DNA from: V1-33 sp039795165
Lineage (GTDB): Bacteria > Verrucomicrobiota > Verrucomicrobiia > Verrucomicrobiales > V1-33
Direction: 5' to 3'
Length of the DNA: 64,000 bases
Assembly: GCA_039795165.1 (NCBI GenBank)
Contig: JBDKER010000025.1
Span: forward strand, 1-64,000
Positions 51,584 through 60,662 of the stretch are shown here, one piece after another. Position 1 is the first letter of the stretch. Each line of letters opens with the position of its first letter. A model generated the notes under the pieces. That model ran no database searches and had not been told where the DNA came from. It saw nothing but the letters and a program-made list of their open reading frames with translations. The translations under genes were made by a program, and so were the position numbers.

Positions 51584-53563
51584 TCAGGCTGGAGAGGCGG
51601 AGTCTGCTGCTTGTTCGGCTTCCTCCTTGTCCTTGCGGGCGGCGATCCGGAGCATTTCGATATTGGCCATTTCGAAGATGTCCTGAGCGATCATGTTCTG
51701 GCGCTGGAGTCTGACGGCTTTTGAGGCGAGGCGGGCGGCGGCGGCGAAGCGTTTCTGGGAGAAGGCGCGGTCTGCGCGCACTGTCAGGCGGCGGCTGCGG
51801 AAGATGCGGAGCCGGAGGTAGAGGAAAACTAGCGCGGCGAGGCCTGCGAGGGCGGCGAGGGCCTTGGGCCAGTAGAACGCGAAGTAGGTTTGCCATTTGG
51901 GGGCCAGGGGAGTTTCCTTGCGGCCGAGCGAGGTCATGGCGAATTCGATTTCCTGGGCTGTCAGTTCTCCGAAATTGATGCCGAGGGAGATTTTGACGGC
52001 ATCATCTTTCCGGTCGTTAGCGGCGTAGACAGAAGCGAGGATGGCTTTTTCGTGATCGCGGAGCGTGGCGGTGCGGATGTCCGGCTGGAAGGCTTCCACT
52101 TCGAGGAGGGCGTGCTGGGCGCGGTTCTTCTTGAGGAGGCCCATGGCGAGGGCGAGCCGGACGGGGGCGTTGCCCGGGTAGAGGACGGAGATGCGGTAGA
52201 GTTGTTCGATGTCTTCCTCGCGGCCGAGCAGGAGGTTGAGGTAGGCGAGTTCGCTGCGGACGAGGACATTGCCATTGAAGGCGTTGGACTGGCTGGCGAC
52301 TTCGAGGATCTGCCGGACACGGCGGGCGTCCTTGAGGGCGCGGGCAGCTGGGGTCAGTTTGGCGAGCAGGATGTGGGCGGTGGCAGGGAAGTCATCGATT
52401 CCCTTCTTGAAGGAACCGAGCATGAGGGGGTCGTTTCCGGCTGAGCAGATGAAGGCGATGGCCTCGCCGTAGGCTTCGGGGTCTTCGGCGTGGATGCGCA
52501 GGGTTTCGATGTATTCCTCGCGGGCTCCCGAGGCTCCGGAAGCATGGAGGATTCTGGCGCGGAACAGTTTGGCGCGCAGTGGAGACAGGGGGTTGGGGGT
52601 GGCGGCGAGGGCGTCGAGGGCTTCTGCGAAGTTCTTGTTCAGTTCGGCGAGTTCGAGCCAGAGTTCGAATGCTTCGGGGCTGGAGGTGGCCTCGATTCTG
52701 GGCAGGAGGGTGGCAGCCCGTTTGGATTCCTTGAGGCTGAGGAGCCAGCGGGCACCATCGACGCGGTCCTTGAGGGGAGCTTCGCGGAGACGTTCGGCGC
52801 AGGCGGCGGCGAGGGCGGAGCGGCGTTCCGGTTGGAGGCGTGCTTCTGTGCTGTCGGCGAGGAGGAGGATTTCGTTGGGGACGTCGCGGTGGGATTTGAG
52901 GAGTTTGAGGAGACTGCTGGTTTCCTGCGGTTGGATGGTTCCGGTGCGGATGGCGGCGATGACTGCCTCGTGGAATTCCTCGCCGCGTGCGGCGGCGAGG
53001 TCGCTGAGGTAGCCGATGGCGCGTGGGCCGGTGAGTTCGCTGAGGCGGTGTTCGAGCATGAACTCGATCATGGCCTTTTTGCTGCGGAGCGAGCGGTCGC
53101 GTCCGACGGAGAGGCGGAGTTCGCGTTCGGCGGCGTCGGGATTCTTTGCGTCGAGGAACTCGCGTGCTTTGCGGAGGTGTTCGGCGACGGCGGCGGCTCC
53201 TTCGGTTACGGACGGGGTGGTGGGGGTGGCCTGTTTTTTGGCGGAGGGCTGGGGCAGGGTGGGAAGGGCGAAGGGGGATTTCTTCTTGGTTTCCTTTGGG
53301 ATGCGAGCTTCCGGGGGGATGGTGGCCAGCAGTTCGGAGGCCCTCGTATTGGCGGGGTCGATCGACTGGGCGACGGTAAGCATGCTGGCGGCGTCGGCGG
53401 TTTCTCCTTTGGCGATGAGGTCGGCGGCTGAGTCGGTGAGTCGCTCGCTTTCCGTGGCGTTGGAACCGGATTGGAGCCACCAGACGACTCCGCCTGATAG
53501 CAGGAGGAGGAGGATTCCCGCGATGATGGCATTGCGGCGGACGATTTCCGTGGAGGACAGCAT
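51584..53563 (-). CDS. Large membrane protein with TPR-like helical repeats
   Basis: A 659-residue protein. The first membrane helix is near residues 12-31 (AIIAGILLLLLSGGVVWWLQ). An N-terminal repeat SERLTDSAADLIAKGETADA follows, continuing AASMLTVAQSIDPANTRASEL, and is related to the small protein at 49673. A Lys/Pro linker precedes about 400 residues of alpha-helical TPR-like repeats (for example RILHASGASGAREEYIETLR, LALAMGLLKKNRAQHALLEV). A second membrane helix near 575-597 is followed by a basic cytoplasmic tail. ATG at 53563 is the start. No enzymatic motif is seen; it is likely a periplasmic scaffold held at both ends. It is last in a same-strand series behind the glutaminyl-cyclase-like gene (69 bases). 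Confidence 0.72.
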   Translation of the reverse strand: MLSSTEIVRRNAIIAGILLLLLSGGVVWWLQSGSNATESERLTDSAADLIAKGETADAASMLTVAQSIDPANTRASELLATIPPEARIPKETKKKSPFALPTLPQPSAKKQATPTTPSVTEGAAAVAEHLRKAREFLDAKNPDAAERELRLSVGRDRSLRSKKAMIEFMLEHRLSELTGPRAIGYLSDLAAARGEEFHEAVIAAIRTGTIQPQETSSLLKLLKSHRDVPNEILLLADSTEARLQPERRSALAAACAERLREAPLKDRVDGARWLLSLKESKRAATLLPRIEATSSPEAFELWLELAELNKNFAEALDALAATPNPLSPLRAKLFRARILHASGASGAREEYIETLRIHAEDPEAYGEAIAFICSAGNDPLMLGSFKKGIDDFPATAHILLAKLTPAARALKDARRVRQILEVASQSNAFNGNVLVRSELAYLNLLLGREEDIEQLYRISVLYPGNAPVRLALAMGLLKKNRAQHALLEVEAFQPDIRTATLRDHEKAILASVYAANDRKDDAVKISLGINFGELTAQEIEFAMTSLGRKETPLAPKWQTYFAFYWPKALAALAGLAALVFLYLRLRIFRSRRLTVRADRAFSQKRFAAAARLASKAVRLQRQNMIAQDIFEMANIEMLRIAARKDKEEAEQAADSASPA

Positions 53564-53632
53564 TACCGTGGGATTGTTAACGGATTCCGGGGAGTGCCGC
53601 AACCGTTTAGCCTCTGGTTGGAGGCGGGTGGA

Positions 53633-54649
53633 TCAGGGGGAGGGGATGGCGGCGAGTTTTTCGATGAGGAGGAGGCCGGTGCGGCCGGTGATTTCGATGC
53701 TATCTGGGGAGAGTTTATCGATGGTGTCGGCGGCGGTGTGCCAGAAGCCGGCGCGGCGGTAGCTATTGAAGTCGATGAAGTCGATGACCTCGAGGCCGGC
53801 CCATTGGAAGGGGACGTGGTCATCGACCATGTCATCATTTCCGCGGGAGAAGTGGCGGGAGAAGCCGAGGCTGGCGGCGGCTTCGAGGGCCATGGAGGTG
53901 AGGCGTGGTGAGGAGTTGCGGGGGAATTCGACTTCGAGTTGCTGGTCGCCGATCATGTCGAAGAGGACGAACCAGCGGGGTTTCTGTTCCGGTGGGAGGG
54001 CGCGGAGGGTAGCGGCGTAGTGGCGGCTGCCGAAGAGGCCGTCGTAATTCTGGTCCGTGAAGCTGCGTGGGAGGGTGAAATCGACGAGGGCTTCTTCACC
54101 GTCGAGGAAGACGAGTTCGCATTGGGTGGCGAGGGCTGGGGTGGCGGCGAGGGCTCTGGCGGCTTCGAGGAGGAGACCGCAGGAGGAGCCGCTGTCATTG
54201 GCTCCGACGAAGAGGAAACCGGTGACCCATTTGGTATCGTAGTGGGAGGCGGCGAGGATGGGGGTGGGGCGTTCCCATGGATTCGGTCCGCTGGAGGGGA
54301 AGCGGGCGCGGAGGTTGGTGAACTGGAGCGGGCCGCGGACGGGAGCTGTATCGGTGAAGGACTGGCGCTGGGTTTGCCAGCCGGCTTCTGCGAGGCGTTT
54401 TTCGAGGAACTGGCGGGTTTGTTCGCTGCGTGCGCTGCCTGAGGGTCTTGGTCCGATGGCGACGACGGCTTTGACGTCTTCGAAGGCGCGGGCACCCGAG
54501 AAGCTGGTCCATGCGCCCGAGGCTGGTGTGGCGGTGGCGGTGGTTGCGGAAGCGTTCGAAGGAGGGGCTTTCCGGCAGGAGGAAGGCAGGAAGGAAGATG
54601 CTGCCAGCGCGAGGGCGGCGGCGATGAGGGATGGGCGCGGCGGGTTCAT
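53633..54649 (-). CDS. M28-type glutaminyl-peptide cyclotransferase-like lipoprotein
   Basis: A 338-residue zinc hydrolase-fold protein with a lipoprotein signal (LPSSC, Cys25). It resembles animal-type glutaminyl cyclase more than typical M28 aminopeptidases. Features are ASHYDTKWV (H136), the zinc Asp D152 in GANDSGSSCG, the catalytic Glu pair E185/E186 in FLDGEEALVDF, YDGLFGSRHYA, DDHVPF, and H304 in GFWHTAADTIDKLSPDS. Glutaminyl cyclases form N-terminal pyroglutamate on exported peptides or proteins; an aminopeptidase activity cannot be excluded. It overlaps the parB stop by 4 bases (ATGA), so it is translationally coupled to it, an odd pairing. Confidence 0.88.
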   Translation of the reverse strand: MNPPRPSLIAAALALAASSFLPSSCRKAPPSNASATTATATPASGAWTSFSGARAFEDVKAVVAIGPRPSGSARSEQTRQFLEKRLAEAGWQTQRQSFTDTAPVRGPLQFTNLRARFPSSGPNPWERPTPILAASHYDTKWVTGFLFVGANDSGSSCGLLLEAARALAATPALATQCELVFLDGEEALVDFTLPRSFTDQNYDGLFGSRHYAATLRALPPEQKPRWFVLFDMIGDQQLEVEFPRNSSPRLTSMALEAAASLGFSRHFSRGNDDMVDDHVPFQWAGLEVIDFIDFNSYRRAGFWHTAADTIDKLSPDSIEITGRTGLLLIEKLAAIPSP

Positions 54650-55614
54650 TCTGCCGGGACGCCGAGCAGTTCAAGGATGCGGCCGAGGTCGTCGTCGCCG
54701 TAGTATTCGATTTCGATTTTTCCTTTTTTGGGGGAATGCTGGACGGTGACCTGAGTGGCGAAGTGCTGGCGGAGGTTGCTTTGGATGCGGTTGAGGTGGC
54801 TGGAGAGGTGGGTGGAGGAAGTGGTTGTGGATTTCCCGGTGGGTTTGCCCTGCGGGGCGGGCTGGGCTGGGCCGGCGAGTTCCTTCTGGACCTGCTGTTC
54901 CGTCTGGCGGACGGTGAAGCCTGATCGGACGGTCATGTCGGCGACCATTTTCTGGAGGTCGGGGTCGCGGAGACCGAGGAGGGCTTTGGCATGGCCGGTG
55001 GAGAGGAGGCCCTGGGCGAGGAGGGAGCGGACGGGGTCGCAGAGGTCGAGGAGCCGCATGGTATTGGCGACGGTGGCGCGGTTGCGGCCGACGCGTTTGG
55101 CGATGTCTTCTTGGCGGAGGCCGAATTCCTTCGCGAGGCGGGTGTACGCTTCGGCTTCTTCGATGGGGTTGAGGTCTTCGCGCTGGAGGTTCTCGATGAG
55201 AGCCATTTCGAGGACATCGCGGTCGCTGGCGAGTCGTTCGATGACGGGGACATCGGTGAGTCCGAGTTGCTGGCAGGCGCGGAAGCGGCGTTCGCCGGCG
55301 ATGAGTTCGAGGGTACCGTTGACGGGGCGGACGACGAGTGGCTGGATGACGCCGTGTTCGCGGATGGATTCCATCAATTCCGTCAGTTGTTCAGCCCGGA
55401 AGTGTTTCCGTGGCTGCATGGGGGAGGGGGTGATGGAGGAGAGGGGGACTTGGCGGACGGCGGTGCCTGGTTCTGCGGTTTCGGGCTGCTGGGGAGCCGG
55501 GTCTGCGGAGGGCAGAGGATCTGCGGAGGGGGCAGCCGGTGAGGGTGAGTTGCCGCGTTTGGCGGCACCGCTGATGAGGGAGCCGAGTCCCCGGCCGAGA
55601 GCATTCTTCTGCAT
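54646..55614 (-). CDS. parB: Chromosome partitioning protein ParB
   Basis: A 322-residue ParB/Spo0J. After MQKNALGRGLGSLISG and an Ala/Pro-rich linker, the CTP-binding N-domain runs from about 52 (ITPSPMQPRKHF) through ELIAGERRFRACQQLG, with the GERRxRA motif, and ENLQREDLNPIEEA. The helix-turn-helix for parS DNA follows (LRQEDIAKRVGRNRATVANT). A C-terminal dimerisation domain ends the chain. It loads on parS as a CTP-switch clamp and segregates the origin with ParA. ParA is not in the window. ATG at 55614 gives the usual ParB N-terminus. Its neighbours are metabolic (an enolase-family gene 64 bases upstream) and a glutaminyl-cyclase-like gene overlapping by 4 bases. Confidence 0.95.
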   Translation of the reverse strand: MQKNALGRGLGSLISGAAKRGNSPSPAAPSADPLPSADPAPQQPETAEPGTAVRQVPLSSITPSPMQPRKHFRAEQLTELMESIREHGVIQPLVVRPVNGTLELIAGERRFRACQQLGLTDVPVIERLASDRDVLEMALIENLQREDLNPIEEAEAYTRLAKEFGLRQEDIAKRVGRNRATVANTMRLLDLCDPVRSLLAQGLLSTGHAKALLGLRDPDLQKMVADMTVRSGFTVRQTEQQVQKELAGPAQPAPQGKPTGKSTTTSSTHLSSHLNRIQSNLRQHFATQVTVQHSPKKGKIEIEYYGDDDLGRILELLGVPAE

Positions 55615-55678
55615 AGTCGTGGCGGGGAGCGTGAGGGCTTGGGTGGGGGAAGTCAACCCGGGAACCTTGCGGTGGCGG

Positions 55679-56928
<1,250 letters not shown>

Positions 56929-56932
<4 letters not shown>

Positions 56933-57954
56933 GAGAGCCAGCGGGTGAGGTTTGAAGCGACGAATTCGTCGTCGGTGAGCCATGGGTAGGCCGAGGATAC
57001 GCGGGAGATTTCTTCGGCTTGGCCTGGGGAGAGGGTTTCGGAGGGGTCGAGGCAGCGGGAGGAGGGGACGAGGCCTTGGCGGCGGAGGACTTCGAGGATG
57101 CCGGGGATGCAGCCGTGGAAGTGGTTGGTGGCATCGAAGATGGCGGCGTTGGCGTCCGTGAGGTCGGCGTTGCGGCTGAGCCACTCCGCTGGGGAAGTTC
57201 CGCTGGAACGGGTGTTGTGGATCTCGCGGAGCATGGTGACGGCCTTGCTTGTCCAGACGCCCCATTGGCCGAGCAGGCCGCCTGTGATGGTGAGTCCGCC
57301 GGGCCATGGGGTGAGGAGGTCGGCGATGATATTGTCGTCGTTGCCGGTGTAGAGGGCGAGGTCGTGGCGGCCCGAACTGGAGACGGCGTGGATGACGTCG
57401 ATGGTCTGGTAGCGGTTGAAGGGGGCGATTTTGATGCCGGCGACGCCGGGGATGGCGGCGAAGCGCTGCCAGAAACTGCGTGAGAAGGCGCGGCCGCCGA
57501 CGGCGGCCTGGAGGTAGAAGCCGATGACTGGGAGGATGTCCGAGATGGATCTGGTGTGGGCGAGGAATTCCTCTTCGGTGGCTTGCTGCCAGCCGCCGGG
57601 GCTGAGGAGAACGGCGTGGTAGCCGAGGCTGGCGGCCAGTTCTGCTTCCCGGGCAGCGGCTGGGGTGGGGCCGCAGGCACCGGCGATGCGGATGAAGGGT
57701 TGGGGGCCGGCGGAAGCGGTCATGGTTTCTGCGGCGAGGCGGAGAATGGGTTCGAAAAGACCGTGCCGGGGGTTGCGGATGGCGAACTGGGTGGAATGGA
57801 CGCCCACGGCGAGTCCGCCGGCACCTGAATCGGAGTAGTAGCGGATGAGGGCGCGCTGGTGGCGTTCCGACCATTGGCCATCGTGGTGGAGGGCGAGGGG
57901 GAGGGCGGGGATGACCTGGCCCTTGAGAAAGTGGTCGCGCCATGGGGGAATCAT
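56929..57954 (-). CDS. Dihydrodipicolinate synthase / N-acetylneuraminate lyase family aldolase
   Basis: A 341-residue class I aldolase-fold protein. The Schiff-base Lys fits K175 in GVAGIKIAPFN and the catalytic Tyr Y147 in PVIGFYLQA. Their spacing of 28 residues is that of the DapA/NanA family. The usual GTTGE loop is replaced by GVHSTQF near residues 51-57, so it is not a standard DapA. At 341 residues it is longer than DapA (about 295). With the overlapping enolase-superfamily gene it suggests dehydration of a sugar acid followed by retro-aldol cleavage (inference). It is divergent from the amidase gene at 58070 across about 115 bases. Confidence 0.87.
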
Positions 57955-58069
57955 GGGTGGTGCGTCGTGCGGGGGGTGGGTTGGTGCAATCCCGAGGGGA
58001 GTCCGCAGGAGCGGAGCGGGGAATTTTTGCGGTTTCGTGGGTTAGGGTATGGGGTCATGGGGCGTGGTT

Positions 58070-58786
58070 ATGCGAGTCTATCTGTCATTGGTCTGCGGGT
58101 TTCTTCTGGCGTCGTGTGCGGCACCTGCGGGTGGTGGTGGTGGAACGCGGGATGTGTGGGGTCACCGGGCTGGGCCGCGTGGATTCCGGACGGTGGTGCT
58201 GGATGCGGGGCATGGCGGGCATGACAGCGGGGCGCGCAGTGCTGTCACTGGAGTGAAGGAGAAGGATCTGGCTCTGGATGTGGTGCGGCGGGTGCGGCGG
58301 GAACTGGGACGGTCGTTTGAGGTGAAGATGATGCGGGAGGGGGATGAGTTTGTGGATCTGGATGTGCGTGCGGCGCGGGCTGCGCAGCTGGGCGACATTC
58401 TGCTGAGTGTGCATTTCAACAGTGGTCCGTCGTCGGTGCGGGGGCCGGAGACGTTTTATTGGCGGGTGGACAGCTATGGTCTGGCGAAGCGGCTGCAGCG
58501 GAACATGGCGGCGGTGAGTCCCGGAGAAAGGGGGTCGCGCGGACTGGTGCGGCGGCGGCTGCGGCTGACGCGCAATCCGGAGATCCCGTGTGTGCTGCTG
58601 GAGCTTGGGTACCTGAGCCATCCGGAGGAAGCGCGGCTTTGCAGTGATGCGGGGTACCGTCAGCGCATGGCGGTGGCGATCGCGGAGGCGGTGAAGGAGC
58701 AGGCCGCGCGTGGAGATGCTGGCATGGGGGTGCTGCCGCCGCCGATTTATGCGCCGCCGAGTCGGCCGACTGATGCGCCTGAGTGA
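58070..58786 (+). CDS. N-acetylmuramoyl-L-alanine amidase lipoprotein (Amidase_3), second copy
   Basis: A 238-residue zinc amidase. ATG at 58070 gives a lipoprotein signal with LLASC (Cys16), better than the ATG at 58049, which adds seven residues. Catalytic-site features are H48 in VVLDAGHGGHDSGA, the Glu of VKEKDLALDV, His in LLSVHFNSG, and the C-terminal Glu in LLELGYLSHPEEA. It should cleave peptidoglycan amide bonds while tethered to a membrane. There is no AMIN or SPOR domain; the C-terminal tail is Pro-rich. It is distinct from the soluble amidase at 36127. Confidence 0.92.
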   Translation: MRVYLSLVCGFLLASCAAPAGGGGGTRDVWGHRAGPRGFRTVVLDAGHGGHDSGARSAVTGVKEKDLALDVVRRVRRELGRSFEVKMMREGDEFVDLDVRAARAAQLGDILLSVHFNSGPSSVRGPETFYWRVDSYGLAKRLQRNMAAVSPGERGSRGLVRRRLRLTRNPEIPCVLLELGYLSHPEEARLCSDAGYRQRMAVAIAEAVKEQAARGDAGMGVLPPPIYAPPSRPTDAPE

Positions 58787-58847
58787 TTGGTTCCCTGAGG
58801 GCGGCGGCCCTTATAGCGGAAGGCTTTGCTGCGTTGTGGTCGAACGT

Positions 58848-60131
58848 TCAGACCGTTTCCGCTGGTGGCGGGGACCATGCGAGGGATTCGGCGAGGGCGG
58901 AGAGGACGCCGGTGGCGTGGCAGGCGGATTCGCGGCGGGAGGCGAGGTGTTTGATTTTCACCTCTGGGAATTCCGAACCGATCACGATGGCGGTGGAGGC
59001 GTGGAGTGATTCTGCGGTCTGGAATTGTTTGCCGACTTTTGCGGGGGAGTAGCTGTAGTCTGCGCGGTATCCGGCGCGGCGGAGGGCGTGGATGAGGGCG
59101 AGGGCGTCCGGGCGGTGGTCTTCGGATGCGACGATGATGTAGGCATCGGGTTTCCCCTGAGCTGCTAGCCATGTTTCCATGCGTGCGAGGGCGTGGGGGG
59201 TTTCGCGGATTAGGTTGGTGATGACCATGTCGCCCATGGCGAAGCCTGCGGCGGGAAGGTCGGTGCCGCCGATGAGTTCGCAGAGGTTGTCGTAGCGTCC
59301 GCCACCGGCGACGGCGCGCATGCCGTGGTGGAGGTCGAAGATTTCGAAGACGACGCCTGTGTAGTAGGCGAGGCCGCGGACGATGCCGAGGTCGATTTCG
59401 ATGAAGGGGGCGAGGCCTCGTGCGGCGAGGTCGGCGCTGATGGTTTCGAGGGGGGCGTGGCCCTTGCCTTTGCTGCGGATGAAGGATTGGACGGCGTCGA
59501 GGGAAGTGCCGAGTTCCGCGAGTTTTGCCGAGGTGACCTCTTCCTTTTCGCGTTCGAGGCGGTCGATGATCTGGAGGAAGGCTGGCAGGGTGGCTTCCGG
59601 CATGTGCTGGGCTGCGAGGAAGGCGGGCCAGACATTGCGGTCGCTGAGGCGGATGCGGAAGTCACCTTCTCTGAAGCCGAAGGCGAGCATGGCATGGATG
59701 GCCATGGCGATGAGGTCGGCGTCGGCTCCGGGGGAATTTTCGCCGAGGATGTCGCAGTTCCACTGATAGAATTCGCGGCCGCGGCCTTTCTGGGGTTTTT
59801 CGAAGCGGAAGCAGGCGCCGATCTGGAACCACTTCATGGGTTTGCGGTAGTCGCGCTGGCGGGCGGCGGCCATGCGTGCGAGGGAAGGAGTGGTTTCCGG
59901 GCGGAGGGCGACTTCGCGGTCGCCGGCGTCGGTGAAGTGGAAGAGTTGGCGGACGATTTCGTCGCCGCTTTTGCGCCGGTAGAGGTCGGTTGGTTCTAGG
60001 ACGGGGATTTCGTATTCCGAGAAGCCGAAGCAGCGGGCGGTTTCGCGCCAGTGGTGGAAGATGTAATTGCGGACGGCGCAGGTATCGGGGTAGAAGTCGC
60101 GGAATCCGGGGAGTGGAATGAATTTTTCCAT
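58848..60131 (-). CDS. hisS: Histidine-tRNA ligase
   Basis: A 427-residue class II aminoacyl-tRNA synthetase. Motif 1 region: FIPLPGFRDFYPD with DLYRRKSGDEIVRQLFHF. Motif 2: ALRPETTPSLARM and FQIGACFRFEKPQKGRGREF. Histidine-binding sequences are LGIVRGLAYYTGVVFEIF and AVAGGGRYDNL. The C-terminal anticodon-binding domain starts near residue 330. ATG at 60131 is chosen because MEKFIPLPGFRDF is the natural start. The enzyme belongs to the eukaryote/archaea-like short-linker group in style (EVALRPETTPSLARM), but this was not tested by phylogeny. It is divergent from queF across 108 bases. Confidence 0.96.
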   Translation of the reverse strand: MEKFIPLPGFRDFYPDTCAVRNYIFHHWRETARCFGFSEYEIPVLEPTDLYRRKSGDEIVRQLFHFTDAGDREVALRPETTPSLARMAAARQRDYRKPMKWFQIGACFRFEKPQKGRGREFYQWNCDILGENSPGADADLIAMAIHAMLAFGFREGDFRIRLSDRNVWPAFLAAQHMPEATLPAFLQIIDRLEREKEEVTSAKLAELGTSLDAVQSFIRSKGKGHAPLETISADLAARGLAPFIEIDLGIVRGLAYYTGVVFEIFDLHHGMRAVAGGGRYDNLCELIGGTDLPAAGFAMGDMVITNLIRETPHALARMETWLAAQGKPDAYIIVASEDHRPDALALIHALRRAGYRADYSYSPAKVGKQFQTAESLHASTAIVIGSEFPEVKIKHLASRRESACHATGVLSALAESLAWSPPPAETV

Positions 60132-60239
60132 GTGGGGGGCGTGGGTCGGAGGGGAGTGGAGTGCAGGGGTGGCCATGCCGCAAGCGTGGTGCCCTGATTT
60201 CCGGTGGAGCGCGTGAAGTGGTGGTGCGAGGGGGGTGGG

Positions 60240-60662
60240 ATGTCAGAGTCACTATCCCTGCTTGGTCATGCGAGTCGGCTTCCGGCGAGTCCGGAGGAAG
60301 CCGTCCTTGAGTGTTTTCCGAACCGTCATGGGCAGCGCGACTACTGGATTCATCTGGATTATCCGGAGTTCAGTTCCCTGTGTCCGGTGACTGGTCAGCC
60401 TGATTCGGCGCGGCTGAGGATCTGCTATGTTCCTGCGGGGAAGTGTCTGGAAACGAAGTCGCTCAAGTACTATCTGGCGGCGTGGCGGAGCACAGCGGAG
60501 TTCAATGAAGACGTGGTGAACCGGATTCTGGATGACCTTGTGAAGGCGTGTGGGCCGAAGCGGATGGTGGTGCGGGGGGATTTTGCTGCGCGCGGGGGGA
60601 TCCGGCTGACGTGTCAGGCCAGTGAGCCTGCTGGGGTGGTGGAGAATCCGTTTGGTTTATGA
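60240..60662 (+). CDS. queF: NADPH-dependent 7-cyano-7-deazaguanine reductase QueF (short, unimodular type)
   Basis: A 140-residue tunnelling-fold enzyme reducing preQ0 to preQ1 in queuosine biosynthesis. The catalytic Cys48 and Asp55 are in SSLCPVTGQPDSARL. The substrate/NADPH motif is LETKSLKYYLAAW (usual E-S/T-KSLK-xY), and VVRGDFAARGGI follows. The size fits the unimodular (YkvM) type, not the 280-residue E. coli type. ATG at 60240 follows a G-rich stretch (GAGGGGGGTGGG); an upstream in-frame start at 60204 lacks support. Its last 6 bases overlap the end of the convergent GTPase gene. Confidence 0.95.
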   Translation: MSESLSLLGHASRLPASPEEAVLECFPNRHGQRDYWIHLDYPEFSSLCPVTGQPDSARLRICYVPAGKCLETKSLKYYLAAWRSTAEFNEDVVNRILDDLVKACGPKRMVVRGDFAARGGIRLTCQASEPAGVVENPFGL

